Origin: Kutzneria sp.
GTDB taxonomy: Bacteria > Actinomycetota > Actinomycetes > Mycobacteriales > Pseudonocardiaceae
Length of the DNA stretch: 39,842 nucleotides
Reading direction: 5' to 3'
NCBI GenBank assembly: GCA_019239965.1
Contig: JAFAZC010000116.1
Location: 1 to 39,842, forward strand
Numbering within the stretch: the stretch's first letter is position 1; every line of letters begins with the position of its first letter. The notes under the pieces were generated by a model. The model was not told where the DNA came from and did no database searches. It saw nothing but the letters and a program-made list of their open reading frames with translations. Position numbers and translations under genes: made by a program. Below, in pieces: positions 1 through 9,993 of the stretch.

Positions 1-468
1 CTGGTCCTTGATCGGCCGATGGATGTCCTCCGTCACGTGGTCGAAGTCGCAGACGTAGACCCAGTCGGCGACCAGTGTCGCCGCCCCGATCTCGACGTCG
101 AGGTAGCAGTTGACGGTGTTGTCCCTGCCGAACACCACCTTGTCACCGATCCGCAGTGAGCCCTCGTGGCACCGGATCGAGGTGCCGTCCCCGATATGCA
201 CCCAGCGGCCGATCTCCAGCCGCCCGTAGCCCGGCCGGCAGTACAGTTCGACCCCGCGGCCGAGGAACACCATGCCTCGAAGGACCACATGAGGATTGGC
301 CAGCCGAAACCTCAACAACCGCCAGTACCGGAGGAGATACCATGGGGTGTACGCGCGGTTGCGGACGATCCACTTCAGTGATGCGACGGTGAGCAACCGC
401 GCCTGATGCGGGTCGCGCCGGCCCGCCCGCCACCCGGACACCAGCGACGCGTTCCACGTGCTCCTCAT
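1..468 (-). CDS. Left-handed beta-helix acyltransferase, partial (C-terminus outside window)
   Basis: The reverse strand reads an open frame from ATG at 468 to the window edge (156 residues) with no stop. The N-terminal half carries basic and aromatic stretches such as RAYTPWYLLRYWRLLRF. It is followed by hexapeptide-repeat-like sequence (LEIGRWVHIGDG, LRIGDKVVFG, LDVEIGAATLVADW) and the segment DFDHVTEDIHRPIKDQ. This pattern belongs to trimeric LbetaH transferases and resembles mycobacterial acyltransferases of the Rv3034c type, as I recall that family. The acceptor and acyl donor cannot be told from sequence. It is divergent from the nucleoside hydrolase gene, with 41 bp between the two starts. 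The missing C-terminus should hold the remaining coils. Confidence 0.85.
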   Translation of the reverse strand, partial: MRSTWNASLVSGWRAGRRDPHQARLLTVASLKWIVRNRAYTPWYLLRYWRLLRFRLANPHVVLRGMVFLGRGVELYCRPGYGRLEIGRWVHIGDGTSIRCHEGSLRIGDKVVFGRDNTVNCYLDVEIGAATLVADWVYVCDFDHVTEDIHRPIKDQ

Positions 469-509
469 GGCGCACGACGGTAGAGCACCGGAGCAGGAGT
501 GGTGACAGC

Positions 510-1451
510 ATGACCCCGTTGATCATCGATACCGATCCCGGCGTGGACGACGCCTTCGCCATCGCGCTGGCCGCGGCCAGCCCGGAGATCGACCTTCTCG
601 CGGTCACCACGGTGTTCGGCAATGTGGGGTTGGCGCACACCACGGCCAACGCGCTGCGCCTGCTCGAGTTGTGCGGGCGGTCCGAGGTGCCGGTGGCCCG
701 CGGGGCGGACCGGCCGCTGGTGCACCCTTGTCCGCATCGGGCCGCCGACGTCCACGGCATGGACGGCCTTTCCGGCCAGTCCGGCACGCTTCCCGAGCCG
801 ACGAGGGGTGTCGTCCCGCGCGGCGCCGTCGACCTGATGGCCGCACTGCTGAACGCGGCCACCGAACCGGTCACCATCGCGCCCATCGGGCCGCTGACCA
901 ACATCGCCCTGCTGTTGGCAACCCACCCCGAGGTCAAACCCAAGATCGGCCGACTGGTGATCATGGGTGGCGGACTCGCCGGCGGCAACACCACCGCCGC
1001 TGCCGAGTTCAACGTCTGGAGCGACCCCGAGGCGGCGCATCGGGTGCTCTCCGGGGAGGACGTGCCGACAGTCCTCGTCCCCGTCGACCTGACCCACCGC
1101 TGCGCCGTTGACGCGGCCTGGCTGGACGCGCTCGCCGGGGGTGGTCCAGTCGCCAAGGGGCTGAGCCTGCTGACCGAGACCTACCGTCAGCATTACCGCC
1201 AGCATCAGGGCCGGGACGGTCTGGTGCTGCACGATGCCATCGCGCTGGCCGAGGTGATCCGGCCGGGCATCCTGCGGACCGCCGCCTGTCCGGTGGCCGT
1301 CGAGTGCTCCTTTGGCCCGTCCCGTGGCGCCACCGTGGCCGATCGGCGGCTGGCCGCCGATCCCCGCGTCCAGACGGTCCAGATCGCGGTGGACACCGAC
1401 GTTGACGACCTGCTGGCATTCGTACTGGGCCGGATCACTCAGGGCAGGTAG
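510..1451 (+). CDS. Nucleoside hydrolase (inosine/uridine-preferring family)
   Basis: This 313-residue protein has the diagnostic N-terminal calcium-binding motif DTDPGVDDA (residues 8-16), HGMDGL near residue 82, a central LVIMGGG, EFNVWSDPEAA and a C-terminal LHDAIAL. These are the conserved elements of the IU-nucleoside hydrolase family, which split the N-glycosidic bond of ribonucleosides into base and ribose in salvage or catabolism. Length is normal for the family and no signal peptide is seen, so it is cytoplasmic. The start is ATG at 510, with AGGAG at 495-499. Base preference cannot be assigned. Its 3' end overlaps the convergent phosphatase gene by 13 bp. Confidence 0.93.
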   Translation: MTPLIIDTDPGVDDAFAIALAAASPEIDLLAVTTVFGNVGLAHTTANALRLLELCGRSEVPVARGADRPLVHPCPHRAADVHGMDGLSGQSGTLPEPTRGVVPRGAVDLMAALLNAATEPVTIAPIGPLTNIALLLATHPEVKPKIGRLVIMGGGLAGGNTTAAAEFNVWSDPEAAHRVLSGEDVPTVLVPVDLTHRCAVDAAWLDALAGGGPVAKGLSLLTETYRQHYRQHQGRDGLVLHDAIALAEVIRPGILRTAACPVAVECSFGPSRGATVADRRLAADPRVQTVQIAVDTDVDDLLAFVLGRITQGR

Positions 1452-2209
1452 TACATCGGATTGGGCAGCTTGACCGGGAGCTCGGCGTGCCCTCCCTCGA
1501 GGTCGCTGAACTGGTCGCCGAGGTTCAGCACGATGGTGTTGCCGAGTGACTCGACGTACCCCCTGGTCAACGATTTGAACTGCACTGTTGTGCAGGTCGG
1601 CGCGCAGGTGAGGTACGCGGGCGGCGAACCACCTTCCGGCTTGAGGAAGGCGCCGGCCGGCACCGGGTAGCCGTCGTCGGCCAGATCCTTCAGCGTGGCA
1701 GTGCGCTGGTGTTCAGGCCGTCCGGTCAGGAAGTAGATCCGGACTCCGTGTTGGGCGGCCCAGCTCGCCAGCTCCAGCGTTGGCCTGATGGCGGGAAACT
1801 CGTCGGCTTGGATGGCCTGCTCGGCGGCGGCCGCGTTGTAGCCGAAGTCGTGGTCGGCCTCCCAGCCGTAGGTCAGCTGTGCGGTGTCGTCCACGTCGAT
1901 CACGATCGCCGGGTGGGCAACGCCCTGGGCCAGCCGCATGCGCAGGAACGCCTTGCCCTGCGCGAGGGCACTGGTGGTCTGCCTTGCCCAGTCGCTGTCG
2001 TCGGACGCGTGGTGGTGACCGGCCTGGTCCACCGAGTCGCCGTAGTAGGCCTTGACATCGTTCTTGACCTGGCCGAGGTTGGCCGGCTGAGCACCGAAGC
2101 CGGCGGCGGTGGACGGCCGCTCGGAGCCGGCCGCCACCGCACCGCTCACCACCAGTCCGGCCAGCGTCGCCACAACGGCGGTCTTCACGAAACGGGCACG
2201 CGTGGTCAT
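1439..2209 (-). CDS. Secreted HAD-superfamily acid phosphatase (class IIIB-like)
   Basis: The 256-residue protein begins with a Sec-type signal peptide (residues 1-27: basic start, VVATLAGLVVSGAVAAG core). The mature part has HAD motif I as VIDVDDTA (DxDxT, expected nucleophile and acid/base Asp), motif II in FLTGRP, and motif III/IV as LNLGDQFSD. The cap arrangement matches subfamily IIIB acid phosphatases, which dephosphorylate small phosphomonoesters outside the cytoplasmic membrane. A histidine-rich stretch (AGHHHASDD) lies near residue 65. ATG at 2209 is preceded by AGGAGAG. The substrate is unknown; a phosphate-scavenging role would be inference. Confidence 0.86.
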   Translation of the reverse strand: MTTRARFVKTAVVATLAGLVVSGAVAAGSERPSTAAGFGAQPANLGQVKNDVKAYYGDSVDQAGHHHASDDSDWARQTTSALAQGKAFLRMRLAQGVAHPAIVIDVDDTAQLTYGWEADHDFGYNAAAAEQAIQADEFPAIRPTLELASWAAQHGVRIYFLTGRPEHQRTATLKDLADDGYPVPAGAFLKPEGGSPPAYLTCAPTCTTVQFKSLTRGYVESLGNTIVLNLGDQFSDLEGGHAELPVKLPNPMYYLP

Positions 2210-2258
2210 TCCGCTCTCCTGGGGTCTGGACAGGAAAGCCCAAACTAGGGGACCGCGA

Positions 2259-2897
2259 TTACTGTCCGGTAACGCCAGGAACCACCGGCTTGATCAGCGC
2301 CATACTTTCGCCCTGCGGGGTTCTGGCGCATGCTCCCTCGTATCCGCCGTATTCCACAAAAGCGGCGTCAGTGTTGTCCGGCGGATACACCCGCAACCCG
2401 CGCACGGGGGTCGGCTGACACGACGACGGGGGGTCGAACACCGAGGTGTTCGGAGTGCTGAAGGTGGCCGAGGCCGCCTGCCCGGGCGCCAACGTCACCG
2501 TTGTGGGCTTCCGCTCCTCGTCACGCTGGGCGGGATCTCCCACCTGCGCGCCGGTGTCCCCGGCCACGAAGGCGGCACCGGGATATCCGGTGATCGTGCA
2601 GGTGTGATCGGTGGCGTTGGTGAACACGATCGGCACGTACTGCCGGTTCGAAGCGGCTGTGGGTTGCCCCAGGCTGACCTTCAGGCCCGCTGTCGCGCAT
2701 GTGCTCGGGCCGGTTGGTTTTGTGCCGGCCGGCTGGGCCGTCGGTCCCGGCGCGTTCTTTCCCGACACGGCGGCCGACGAGGACGAGGGAGCCGTCGAAG
2801 AAACACCGGCAGCGGTACTCGGCGAGCCGCACCCGGCGGACACCAGCACCACCGTCAGTGCGCCAAACGCCAGCGCACCACCACTCGGCTTGAACAC
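2259..2897 (-). CDS. DUF4232 lipoprotein, copy A
   Basis: The frame is open from 2951, but GTG at 2897 is preferred: GGGGAG lies 9 nt upstream, and this start gives a signal peptide with lipobox VSAGC whose cysteine is residue 23. A Ser/Thr/Pro-rich linker follows, then a DUF4232 beta-sandwich domain with GYPGAAFVAGD, GAQVGDPAQR and RGLRVYPPDNTDAAF. The protein should be anchored on the outer face of the membrane. DUF4232 has no established function. It is a tandem paralogue of the next gene (2985-3578), with closely matching domain motifs and the same lipobox position, so the pair arose by duplication. Alternative starts are ATG at 2906 or 2903. Confidence 0.85.
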   Translation of the reverse strand: MFKPSGGALAFGALTVVLVSAGCGSPSTAAGVSSTAPSSSSAAVSGKNAPGPTAQPAGTKPTGPSTCATAGLKVSLGQPTAASNRQYVPIVFTNATDHTCTITGYPGAAFVAGDTGAQVGDPAQRDEERKPTTVTLAPGQAASATFSTPNTSVFDPPSSCQPTPVRGLRVYPPDNTDAAFVEYGGYEGACARTPQGESMALIKPVVPGVTGQ

Positions 2898-2913
2898 AGG
2901 CATCATCTCCCCA

Positions 2914-2932
2914 GTAGTCCCAATACGACTAC
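2914..2932 (-). promoter_or_regulatory. Inverted repeat just upstream of DUF4232 copy A
   Basis: GTAGTC (2914-2919) and GACTAC (2927-2932) form a 6-bp inverted repeat with a 7-nt spacer, immediately upstream of the GGGGAG ribosome site of copy A. It may be an operator or an mRNA hairpin. A similar element lies at the same place before copy B. Confidence 0.4.
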
Positions 2933-2984
2933 CCGTTCGCCACCAGACCACACCTGGCGGCCGCCGGGGTCACGCCGATACGTG

Positions 2985-3578
2985 TTACGCCGGTTCCACC
3001 GGCTTCACCCGCAGCGGGGTCTGGTTCGGCACCGACTTGGCACAGGCCTGCCCACCCACCTCGACAAAGACGGCATCGGTGTTGTCCGGCGGATATACCC
3101 GCAGACCACGGACGTCGGTCGGCTGGCACTGCGCCGGGTCGTACATGCCCACGTTGGTGCGTTCCACCATGGCCGAGGCCGCCTTGCCGGGGGCCAGTGT
3201 CACGGTCCCGGCCGGCGCGGGCTCGCGACTGGCCGGATCGCCGACCTGGGCTCCCTTGTCACCGGTCACGAACGACACACCCGGATATCCACTCATGACG
3301 CATTCGTGGTCGCTGATGTTGGTGAACACGATCGGCAGGAACGCGTGCCCCGCCCCGGCGTCTCCGTTGCCGACAGTGACTTTCAGGTCGCCGGTGAGAC
3401 ACTTGGCCGGGCCGGTCTGTGCGGCACCGACCGAGTGACTGGCCGGTGCCGAGCTGGTTCCCGGCTGGGATGTCCCCGATGAGGACGCCCCCGTGTCACC
3501 CCGCTGCCCGCAGCCCGCGGCGAACAGTCCGACCGCGAGCACACCGACGGTCAGCACCGCGCCGGTTGACCTGGTCAT
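2985..3578 (-). CDS. DUF4232 lipoprotein, copy B
   Basis: This protein of about 197 residues has a signal peptide ending in lipobox FAAGC (Cys23 when counted from the ATG at 3578). A Ser/Gly/Thr-rich linker precedes a DUF4232 domain with GYPGVSFVTGD, GAQVGDPASR and RGLRVYPPDNTDAVF. Two ATGs are available, 3584 and 3578; GGAGG is 2 nt before the first and 8 nt before the second, so 3578 is preferred. It should be a surface lipoprotein of unknown function, upstream of and probably co-transcribed with copy A. The C-terminal halves are more alike than the linkers, as expected for a linker under little constraint. Confidence 0.85.
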   Translation of the reverse strand: MTRSTGAVLTVGVLAVGLFAAGCGQRGDTGASSSGTSQPGTSSAPASHSVGAAQTGPAKCLTGDLKVTVGNGDAGAGHAFLPIVFTNISDHECVMSGYPGVSFVTGDKGAQVGDPASREPAPAGTVTLAPGKAASAMVERTNVGMYDPAQCQPTDVRGLRVYPPDNTDAVFVEVGGQACAKSVPNQTPLRVKPVEPA

Positions 3579-3595
3579 GGTCATCGCCTCCAGAC

Positions 3596-3616
3596 GTACT
3601 CACTGTTCACGAGTAC
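3596..3616 (-). promoter_or_regulatory. Inverted repeat just upstream of DUF4232 copy B
   Basis: GTACTC (3596-3601) and GAGTAC (3611-3616) form a 6-bp inverted repeat with a 9-nt spacer, directly upstream of the GGAGG ribosome site of copy B. Its position parallels the repeat before copy A. Function is inferred only. Confidence 0.4.
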
Positions 3617-3665
3617 CCGTAGAGAGGACGTCTGACCCCCTTGGCCGGTTGCGCGCGGCCCCAGG

Positions 3666-4832
3666 TCACGGCGAGGCCCGGCACAACACGGCCGTGGGTG
3701 TCCGCCCGACCCTGGTCAACACCACCGTCGCCGCAGTCGAGCCGGCCGGCTTGAGCCGCGACCGCAGCGCGTCCGGATCGACGTCGAGACCGCGGACGAG
3801 GATCTCCAGTGCCCCGACGTCGTGGCGGCGCAGCGCGGCCCGCAGTGCCTTCTCGCCGTAACGCCCGTGCTCGACCACCCGCAGCGCCCTGATCCCCGGC
3901 GGCGGTGTGTCACCGGTGAGGTAGGCGATGTGTGGGTCCAGCTGCGCCAGTCCGTGGCGTGCCGCGTAGTGGCGAACCAGACCCGCCCTGACCACGGCAC
4001 CGTCCGGATCGACGATCCAGGCACCGACCTCGCTGACCGGGCAGTCGTCGGGATCGGCGTCGGTGACGGTCATCGAAGGGAGCCCGGACCGGAGCACAGT
4101 GGCGCGCCTGCGCGAGGTGGCCAGCGAGCCACGCCAGAGGCATGCCTCCCGGACCCTGCCGTCCAACGAGACGAGTTCCACCTCGTCGGCCCAGCCCGCC
4201 GCCCCGAAGTCCATGCCGGGCGAGCACTTCACCGCGAGGTCTCGGCCGGGATGGGCGGCCACCAGCTCGTCCAGCGGCGGCATCAGGTCACCGAGACGCC
4301 ACGCGCGTCGCCCCGTGCCGTCCCTTCGTGCGGGATCGGCCACGACGACCGCGGACGAGGACACCGGCCGCAGCGCGTCGGCCCGCACGAGCAGCGGGTC
4401 AGCGCCGACGACCGCGCAGTTGTGGCGTGCCATAGCCAACCGGATCGGATCGAGATCGGAACCGATGCACCGGCGGGCCACCGTGCTGAGCACGGCGAGG
4501 TCGGCACCGACCGAGCAGGTCACGTCATGCACGTCGCGACCTCGCAGTCGTTGCGCCCTGTGCAGTGCGACCGGGGTCGGTGTTGCCTGCTGCAGTGCGG
4601 CGTCGGTCAGCAGCCAGTCGTCGGCGCCGGCCAGTTTGACGCGCGCCTTCCGGCGCAGCACGACGGTTTCCAGCAGTGCCGGCGCGTGCCCGGGGAACAG
4701 GGCGCGCGCCGAGGACACGTCGGCGAGCCAGGAGGCCGGAGCCAGGTCGAACCCGGCGATGGCCGCCAGCGCGTCCCGGCCGGCCGCCGAACCGAGGAAC
4801 CTCACGTCGGCGGCGGAGAAGTCGTATGCCAC
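3666..4832 (-). CDS. Class I methyltransferase with THUMP-like C-terminal domain
   Basis: The 388-residue protein starts at GTG 4832, sharing one base with the TAG stop of the upstream methyltransferase gene. It contains a SAM-binding fold (DVTCSVGADLAVLS, followed by CIGSDLDPIRLAMARHN), a motif-IV-like VVADPARRDGTGRR, and a C-terminal segment of the THUMP-like type found in actinobacterial proteins of this family (GIRALRVVEHGRYGEKALRAA near residue 310, then ALEILVRGLDVDPDALRSRL). The family is annotated as SAM-dependent methyltransferase; an RNA substrate is suggested by the THUMP-like part but not shown. The longer open frame upstream of 4832 is non-coding read-through over the neighbour. 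Confidence 0.87.
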   Translation of the reverse strand: MAYDFSAADVRFLGSAAGRDALAAIAGFDLAPASWLADVSSARALFPGHAPALLETVVLRRKARVKLAGADDWLLTDAALQQATPTPVALHRAQRLRGRDVHDVTCSVGADLAVLSTVARRCIGSDLDPIRLAMARHNCAVVGADPLLVRADALRPVSSSAVVVADPARRDGTGRRAWRLGDLMPPLDELVAAHPGRDLAVKCSPGMDFGAAGWADEVELVSLDGRVREACLWRGSLATSRRRATVLRSGLPSMTVTDADPDDCPVSEVGAWIVDPDGAVVRAGLVRHYAARHGLAQLDPHIAYLTGDTPPPGIRALRVVEHGRYGEKALRAALRRHDVGALEILVRGLDVDPDALRSRLKPAGSTAATVVLTRVGRTPTAVLCRASP

Positions 4833-5791
4833 TACTTGGTTCCGGTGATGAGCACGTTGTAGAACAGCCGCCGCGACACGAAGGGGGCGAGCAGGTTCCT
4901 GTCGACCCACGACAGGCCCAGCCAGGTCCGGTACGCGAACATCGCCCAGGCGAACCCGAGCCTTTCCCTGCGCACCGCGGCCTCGAAGGTCCGCACCGGC
5001 CAGCCGAACAGGGCCGCCGACAGTTCCTCGGTGACCGCACGGACGTTGCGGGCACCGGCCGCGCGTGCGGTGCGCTCCAGCTCGGTGGGGTCGAAGGTGT
5101 GCAGGTCGACGACGGCCTCGAGGGCAGCCGCCCGCGACGAGGAGTCCAGCTCGCGCTGGGTCCGCCGCCACGAGCGCAGTGCCGGCAGCCTGGTCACGTT
5201 CGTGGTCAGCCACCAGGTGAGCCGGCCGAGCCAGCGCGCGTACCGGTCGCCGATCTTCGTCGGCTCACCGGCGAACACGAACCGCCCGCCCGGCTTGAGC
5301 ACGCGTAGCACCTCGCGCATCGCCGCCGGCACGTCCGGAATGTGGTGCAAGACGGCGTGCCCGACCACGAGGTCGAAGGTGTCGTCGTCGTAGGGGATCC
5401 GTTCGGCGTCGGCGACCCGGCCGTCCACGTCGAGGCCGAGCTGGGCGGCGTTGCGCAGGGCGACCTCGACCATCCCCGGAGACAGGTCCGTCACCGATCC
5501 CCTGCCGATCACGCCGCCCTGCATCAGGTTCAGCAGGAAGAAGCCGGTGCCGCTGCCGAGTTCCAGCGCATGTCGGTACGGCCACCCGGCACCGCCCGCC
5601 ACCAGTCGGAACCGGTCCGTGGCATAGTCCACGCAGCGCTGGTCGTAGGAGATGGACCACTTCTCGTCGTAGCTGCCTGCCTCCCAGTCGTGGTACAGCA
5701 CGTTGGCCAGCTTGGGATCCGTCCAGGCGGCACGCACCTGGTCCGCGGTGGCGTGTGGGTTCGGCGCCAGCTCCCGGCCGTCACTTCCCAC
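4832..5791 (-). CDS. Class I SAM-dependent methyltransferase (UbiE-like)
   Basis: The 319-residue protein has a clear Rossmann methyltransferase core: motif I ALELGSGTGFFLLNL, motif II SVTDLSPGMVEVA, an acidic motif RVADAERIPYDDDTFDLVVG, post-I LHHIPDVPAAMREVLRVLKPGGRFVFAGEP. The C-terminal 120 residues are aromatic and basic, with hydrophobic patches that could touch a membrane or lipid. GTG at 5791 lies inside the end of the enoyl-CoA hydratase gene (11-bp overlap), indicating translational coupling. The methyl acceptor is unknown. Coupling to a fatty-acid-type enzyme hints at a lipid or polyketide-like substrate, but this is weak. The open frame extends to 6013, which would overlap the hydratase deeply and is less likely. 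Confidence 0.86.
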   Translation of the reverse strand: MGSDGRELAPNPHATADQVRAAWTDPKLANVLYHDWEAGSYDEKWSISYDQRCVDYATDRFRLVAGGAGWPYRHALELGSGTGFFLLNLMQGGVIGRGSVTDLSPGMVEVALRNAAQLGLDVDGRVADAERIPYDDDTFDLVVGHAVLHHIPDVPAAMREVLRVLKPGGRFVFAGEPTKIGDRYARWLGRLTWWLTTNVTRLPALRSWRRTQRELDSSSRAAALEAVVDLHTFDPTELERTARAAGARNVRAVTEELSAALFGWPVRTFEAAVRRERLGFAWAMFAYRTWLGLSWVDRNLLAPFVSRRLFYNVLITGTK

Positions 5792-6560
5792 CGAAAGTCG
5801 CCTTCCCTGGCCCGTTGTCGATGAACGACCGCATACCGGCCTTCTGGTCGTCGGTGGCGAACAGCGCGGAGAACAGGTGGCTCTCCAGTTTGAGGCCGCT
5901 GGCGAGATCGCCGTCGAGGCCGCCGTCGATGGCAGCCTTCGCCGCCGCCAACGCCTTGGCCGGGCCCGCCGTGAACTGCTCGGCCCACCGGGCCGCGGCG
6001 GCGTAGACGTCATCGGGGGCGACGACCTCGTCCACCATGCCGATGCGCAGCGCCTCCTGCGCGTCGGCGAACCGACCCGTGTAGATCAGGTCCTTTGCCC
6101 GGCTCGGCCCGACCAGCCGCGCCAGCCGCTGGGTGCCACCCATGCCGGGAATGATGCCGAGCAGGATCTCCGGCTGACCAACCTTGGCGTTGTCACCGGC
6201 GATCCTGCGGTCGCAGCACAGCGCCAGTTCGAAACCGCCGCCGAGGGCGTAGCCGGTGACGGCGGCAACGGTCGGCTTGGGAATCTCGGCAACCGCGCTG
6301 ATCGCGGAGGACAGCTGGTGGGCGCGCGCCGACATCTCGCCGTAGGTGAGCTCGGCCATCTCCTTGATGTCCGCACCGGCGGCGAACACCTTCGGCCCGC
6401 CGTACACGATCACCGCACGAATGTCGTCACGGCGGCCCGCCTCATGGGCCGCTGCCCTGATCTCTTCCTGGACCTGGAGATTCAGCGCGTTCATCGGCGG
6501 CCGATCCAGTCGAATGGTGCCGATGCCGCCGTCCGAGGTCAGCTTGACGAACTCAGCCAC
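5781..6560 (-). CDS. Enoyl-CoA hydratase/isomerase family protein
   Basis: The 259-residue crotonase-fold protein carries the oxyanion-hole segments VFAAGADIKEMAE (residues 58-70) and ALGGGFELALCCDRRIA. Both catalytic glutamates are present, in GGGFELAL and in GQPEILLGIIPGMGGTQRL. These match classical enoyl-CoA hydratases of the EchA8/FadB1-like type, which add water to trans-2-enoyl-CoA in fatty acid oxidation. The start is GTG at 6560. It is first in an overlapping three-gene set with two methyltransferases. Chain-length preference cannot be read from sequence. Confidence 0.92.
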   Translation of the reverse strand: MAEFVKLTSDGGIGTIRLDRPPMNALNLQVQEEIRAAAHEAGRRDDIRAVIVYGGPKVFAAGADIKEMAELTYGEMSARAHQLSSAISAVAEIPKPTVAAVTGYALGGGFELALCCDRRIAGDNAKVGQPEILLGIIPGMGGTQRLARLVGPSRAKDLIYTGRFADAQEALRIGMVDEVVAPDDVYAAAARWAEQFTAGPAKALAAAKAAIDGGLDGDLASGLKLESHLFSALFATDDQKAGMRSFIDNGPGKATFGGK

Positions 6561-6637
6561 GCCGTTCCCTTCTTCCCGGCCGCACGCCGCACCTTCCCGC
6601 CAGGCGAAGTCGCACGGGTCACCCGATAGGGAGCAGG

Positions 6638-7510
6638 CTACCTCCCAGTAGCACCAACACCGGCACGCCGGCGGGCGAAGAAACGGCCATCGGACCGGTA
6701 CAGCTCCAGGTCCTGCCCGAAGGTGGCGGACAGGTTGCCGTCGGTGATCACGTCCGCGAGCAGTCCCTGCGCCACGATCCCGCCGTCACGCAGCAGCAGA
6801 CCGTGAGTGAACCCCGGCGGGATCTCCTCGACGTGGTGGGTGACGAGCACCATCGCCGGTGCGTCCGGGTCAAGCGCCAGTTCGGCGAGCCGGGCGACGA
6901 GGTCTTCCCGGCCACCGAGGTCCAGCCCCGCGGCCGGCTCGTCCATCAGGAGCATCTCGGGATCGGTCATCAGCGCCCGCGCGATCAGCGTGCGCTTGCG
7001 CTCGCCCTCGGAGAGCGTTCCGAACGTGCGGTCGGCGAGGTGCTTGATGCTCAGGGCGGCGAGCAGCTCCTCGGCACGCCCGGTGTCCATCGAGTCGTAC
7101 TGCTCGCGCCACCGTCCGACAACGCCGTAGCCGGCACTGACCACGACGTCGATGACCGTTTCGTCAGTCGGGAACCGGGCGGCCAGCGCCGCGGAACACA
7201 GTCCGATCCTCGGCCGCAGCTCGGCCACGTCGGTGCGGCCGAGCCGTTCGCCGAGCACGTGCACCGTCCCGGTGGTCGGATGTAGCTCGGCGCCGGCGAG
7301 GCGCAGCATCGTCGTCTTACCGGCACCGTTGGGCCCTAACACGACCCAGCGCTCGTCCAGCTCGACGCTCCAGTCGATGTCGCGCACCAGCGCGGTACGG
7401 CCGCGGCGGACACTGACCCCCGCCATCCGCACGACAAGGTCTTCGGCGCTCCGCTCGGTCACGAGCCCATTGTCCACAACACTGCCGCCCGAACCTGGCA
7501 CCGGGGCCAT
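6638..7510 (-). CDS. Stand-alone ABC transporter ATP-binding protein
   Basis: The frame encodes up to 290 residues with Walker A GPNGAGKTT, a signature variant LSEGERKR, Walker B MLLMDEPAAGLD and the H-loop VTHHVEEIPPGFTHGLLL. This is a single nucleotide-binding domain of the ModF/metal-type ABC group. No permease is next to it, so the transported substrate or a non-transport role is unknown. The start is uncertain: ATG at 7510, or GTG at 7477 or 7462, since the first 16 residues are Gly/Ser/Val-rich and unlike the family. It is divergent from glgX, with only 20 bp between the annotated starts, so a later start would leave more promoter space. Confidence 0.85.
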   Translation of the reverse strand: MAPVPGSGGSVVDNGLVTERSAEDLVVRMAGVSVRRGRTALVRDIDWSVELDERWVVLGPNGAGKTTMLRLAGAELHPTTGTVHVLGERLGRTDVAELRPRIGLCSAALAARFPTDETVIDVVVSAGYGVVGRWREQYDSMDTGRAEELLAALSIKHLADRTFGTLSEGERKRTLIARALMTDPEMLLMDEPAAGLDLGGREDLVARLAELALDPDAPAMVLVTHHVEEIPPGFTHGLLLRDGGIVAQGLLADVITDGNLSATFGQDLELYRSDGRFFARRRAGVGATGR

Positions 7511-7530
7511 CGGTCAGGGACCATCGCCAC

Positions 7531-9651
<2,121 letters not shown>

Positions 9652-9993
9652 TCCCGGAGGCGGCCCAGTCAACTGTCACCTGGTGGGGAGCGTGCCAACT
9701 GGTGGGAGTTTCTCGCTGTCGGCGGCACGTCTGTGGCACCATCCAAGCGTGATCCGTTCCCTGTTCCGCTGGAGCGACCTGGTCGTCGACCTGGTCAGGG
9801 TCACGTCCTGCGGGTGTACAAGGACACGACGCGGCGACTGAGCGCCTTCGCGCGCCCGTCCGGTTCTTCATCTGACTGGAACGTCCTCTCGGCTGCGGCC
9901 GGTCTCGTGCTGACCCGGCTGGCTTCGCTGCGTCGTGTTCACCGATCGCCCTCGGTACGAGCACTCTGCGAATGAGCGCAAGGAGAGACTCCG
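9652..9993 (+). promoter_or_regulatory. 5' leader region of the cysteine dioxygenase operon
   Basis: This 342-bp gap between glgX and the cysteine dioxygenase gene holds a 30-codon leader ORF (9749-9841). A weak -10-like CACCAT lies 5 nt before its GTG. About 150 nt of leader RNA follow, then the gene's ribosome site AAGGAGA (9980-9986). GGAG (9982-9985) and CTCC (9989-9992) could form a small hairpin over that site, and CTCTC near 9890 could pair with GAGAG of the same site. This arrangement fits translation-coupled attenuation, but folding was not computed. Confidence 0.55.
9749..9841 (+). CDS. Putative cysteine-responsive leader peptide (30 aa)
   Basis: GTG at 9749 opens a 30-codon ORF ending at TGA 9839-9841, with a C-terminal half reading VVDLVRVTSCGCTRTRRGD. 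It has two Cys codons in SCGCT just ahead of an Arg-rich end and lies 152 nt upstream of cysteine dioxygenase. Short, often leaderless ORFs with clustered cysteines near the end are described in mycobacteria as attenuators of cysteine dioxygenase/sulfurtransferase operons. VDLxRV-like leaders are also recurrent upstream of sulfur genes in actinobacteria, as I recall. Ribosome stalling at the Cys codons when Cys-tRNA is low would alter downstream RNA structure. There is no Shine-Dalgarno, consistent with a leaderless start. It is too short for normal gene callers. Confidence 0.6.
   Translation: MIRSLFRWSDLVVDLVRVTSCGCTRTRRGD

Noticed and set aside
2109..3482. Long plus-strand open frame (457 codons) across the phosphatase start and DUF4232 genes
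   Set aside because: It is antisense to three genes with signal peptides and family motifs, has Arg/Gly/His-rich composition typical of GC shadow frames, and shows no domain.
9733..9975. 80-codon frame upstream of cysteine dioxygenase
   Set aside because: It overlaps the leader ORF in another frame, lacks a ribosome site and has no conserved-looking motif. The 30-codon Cys leader explains the region better.
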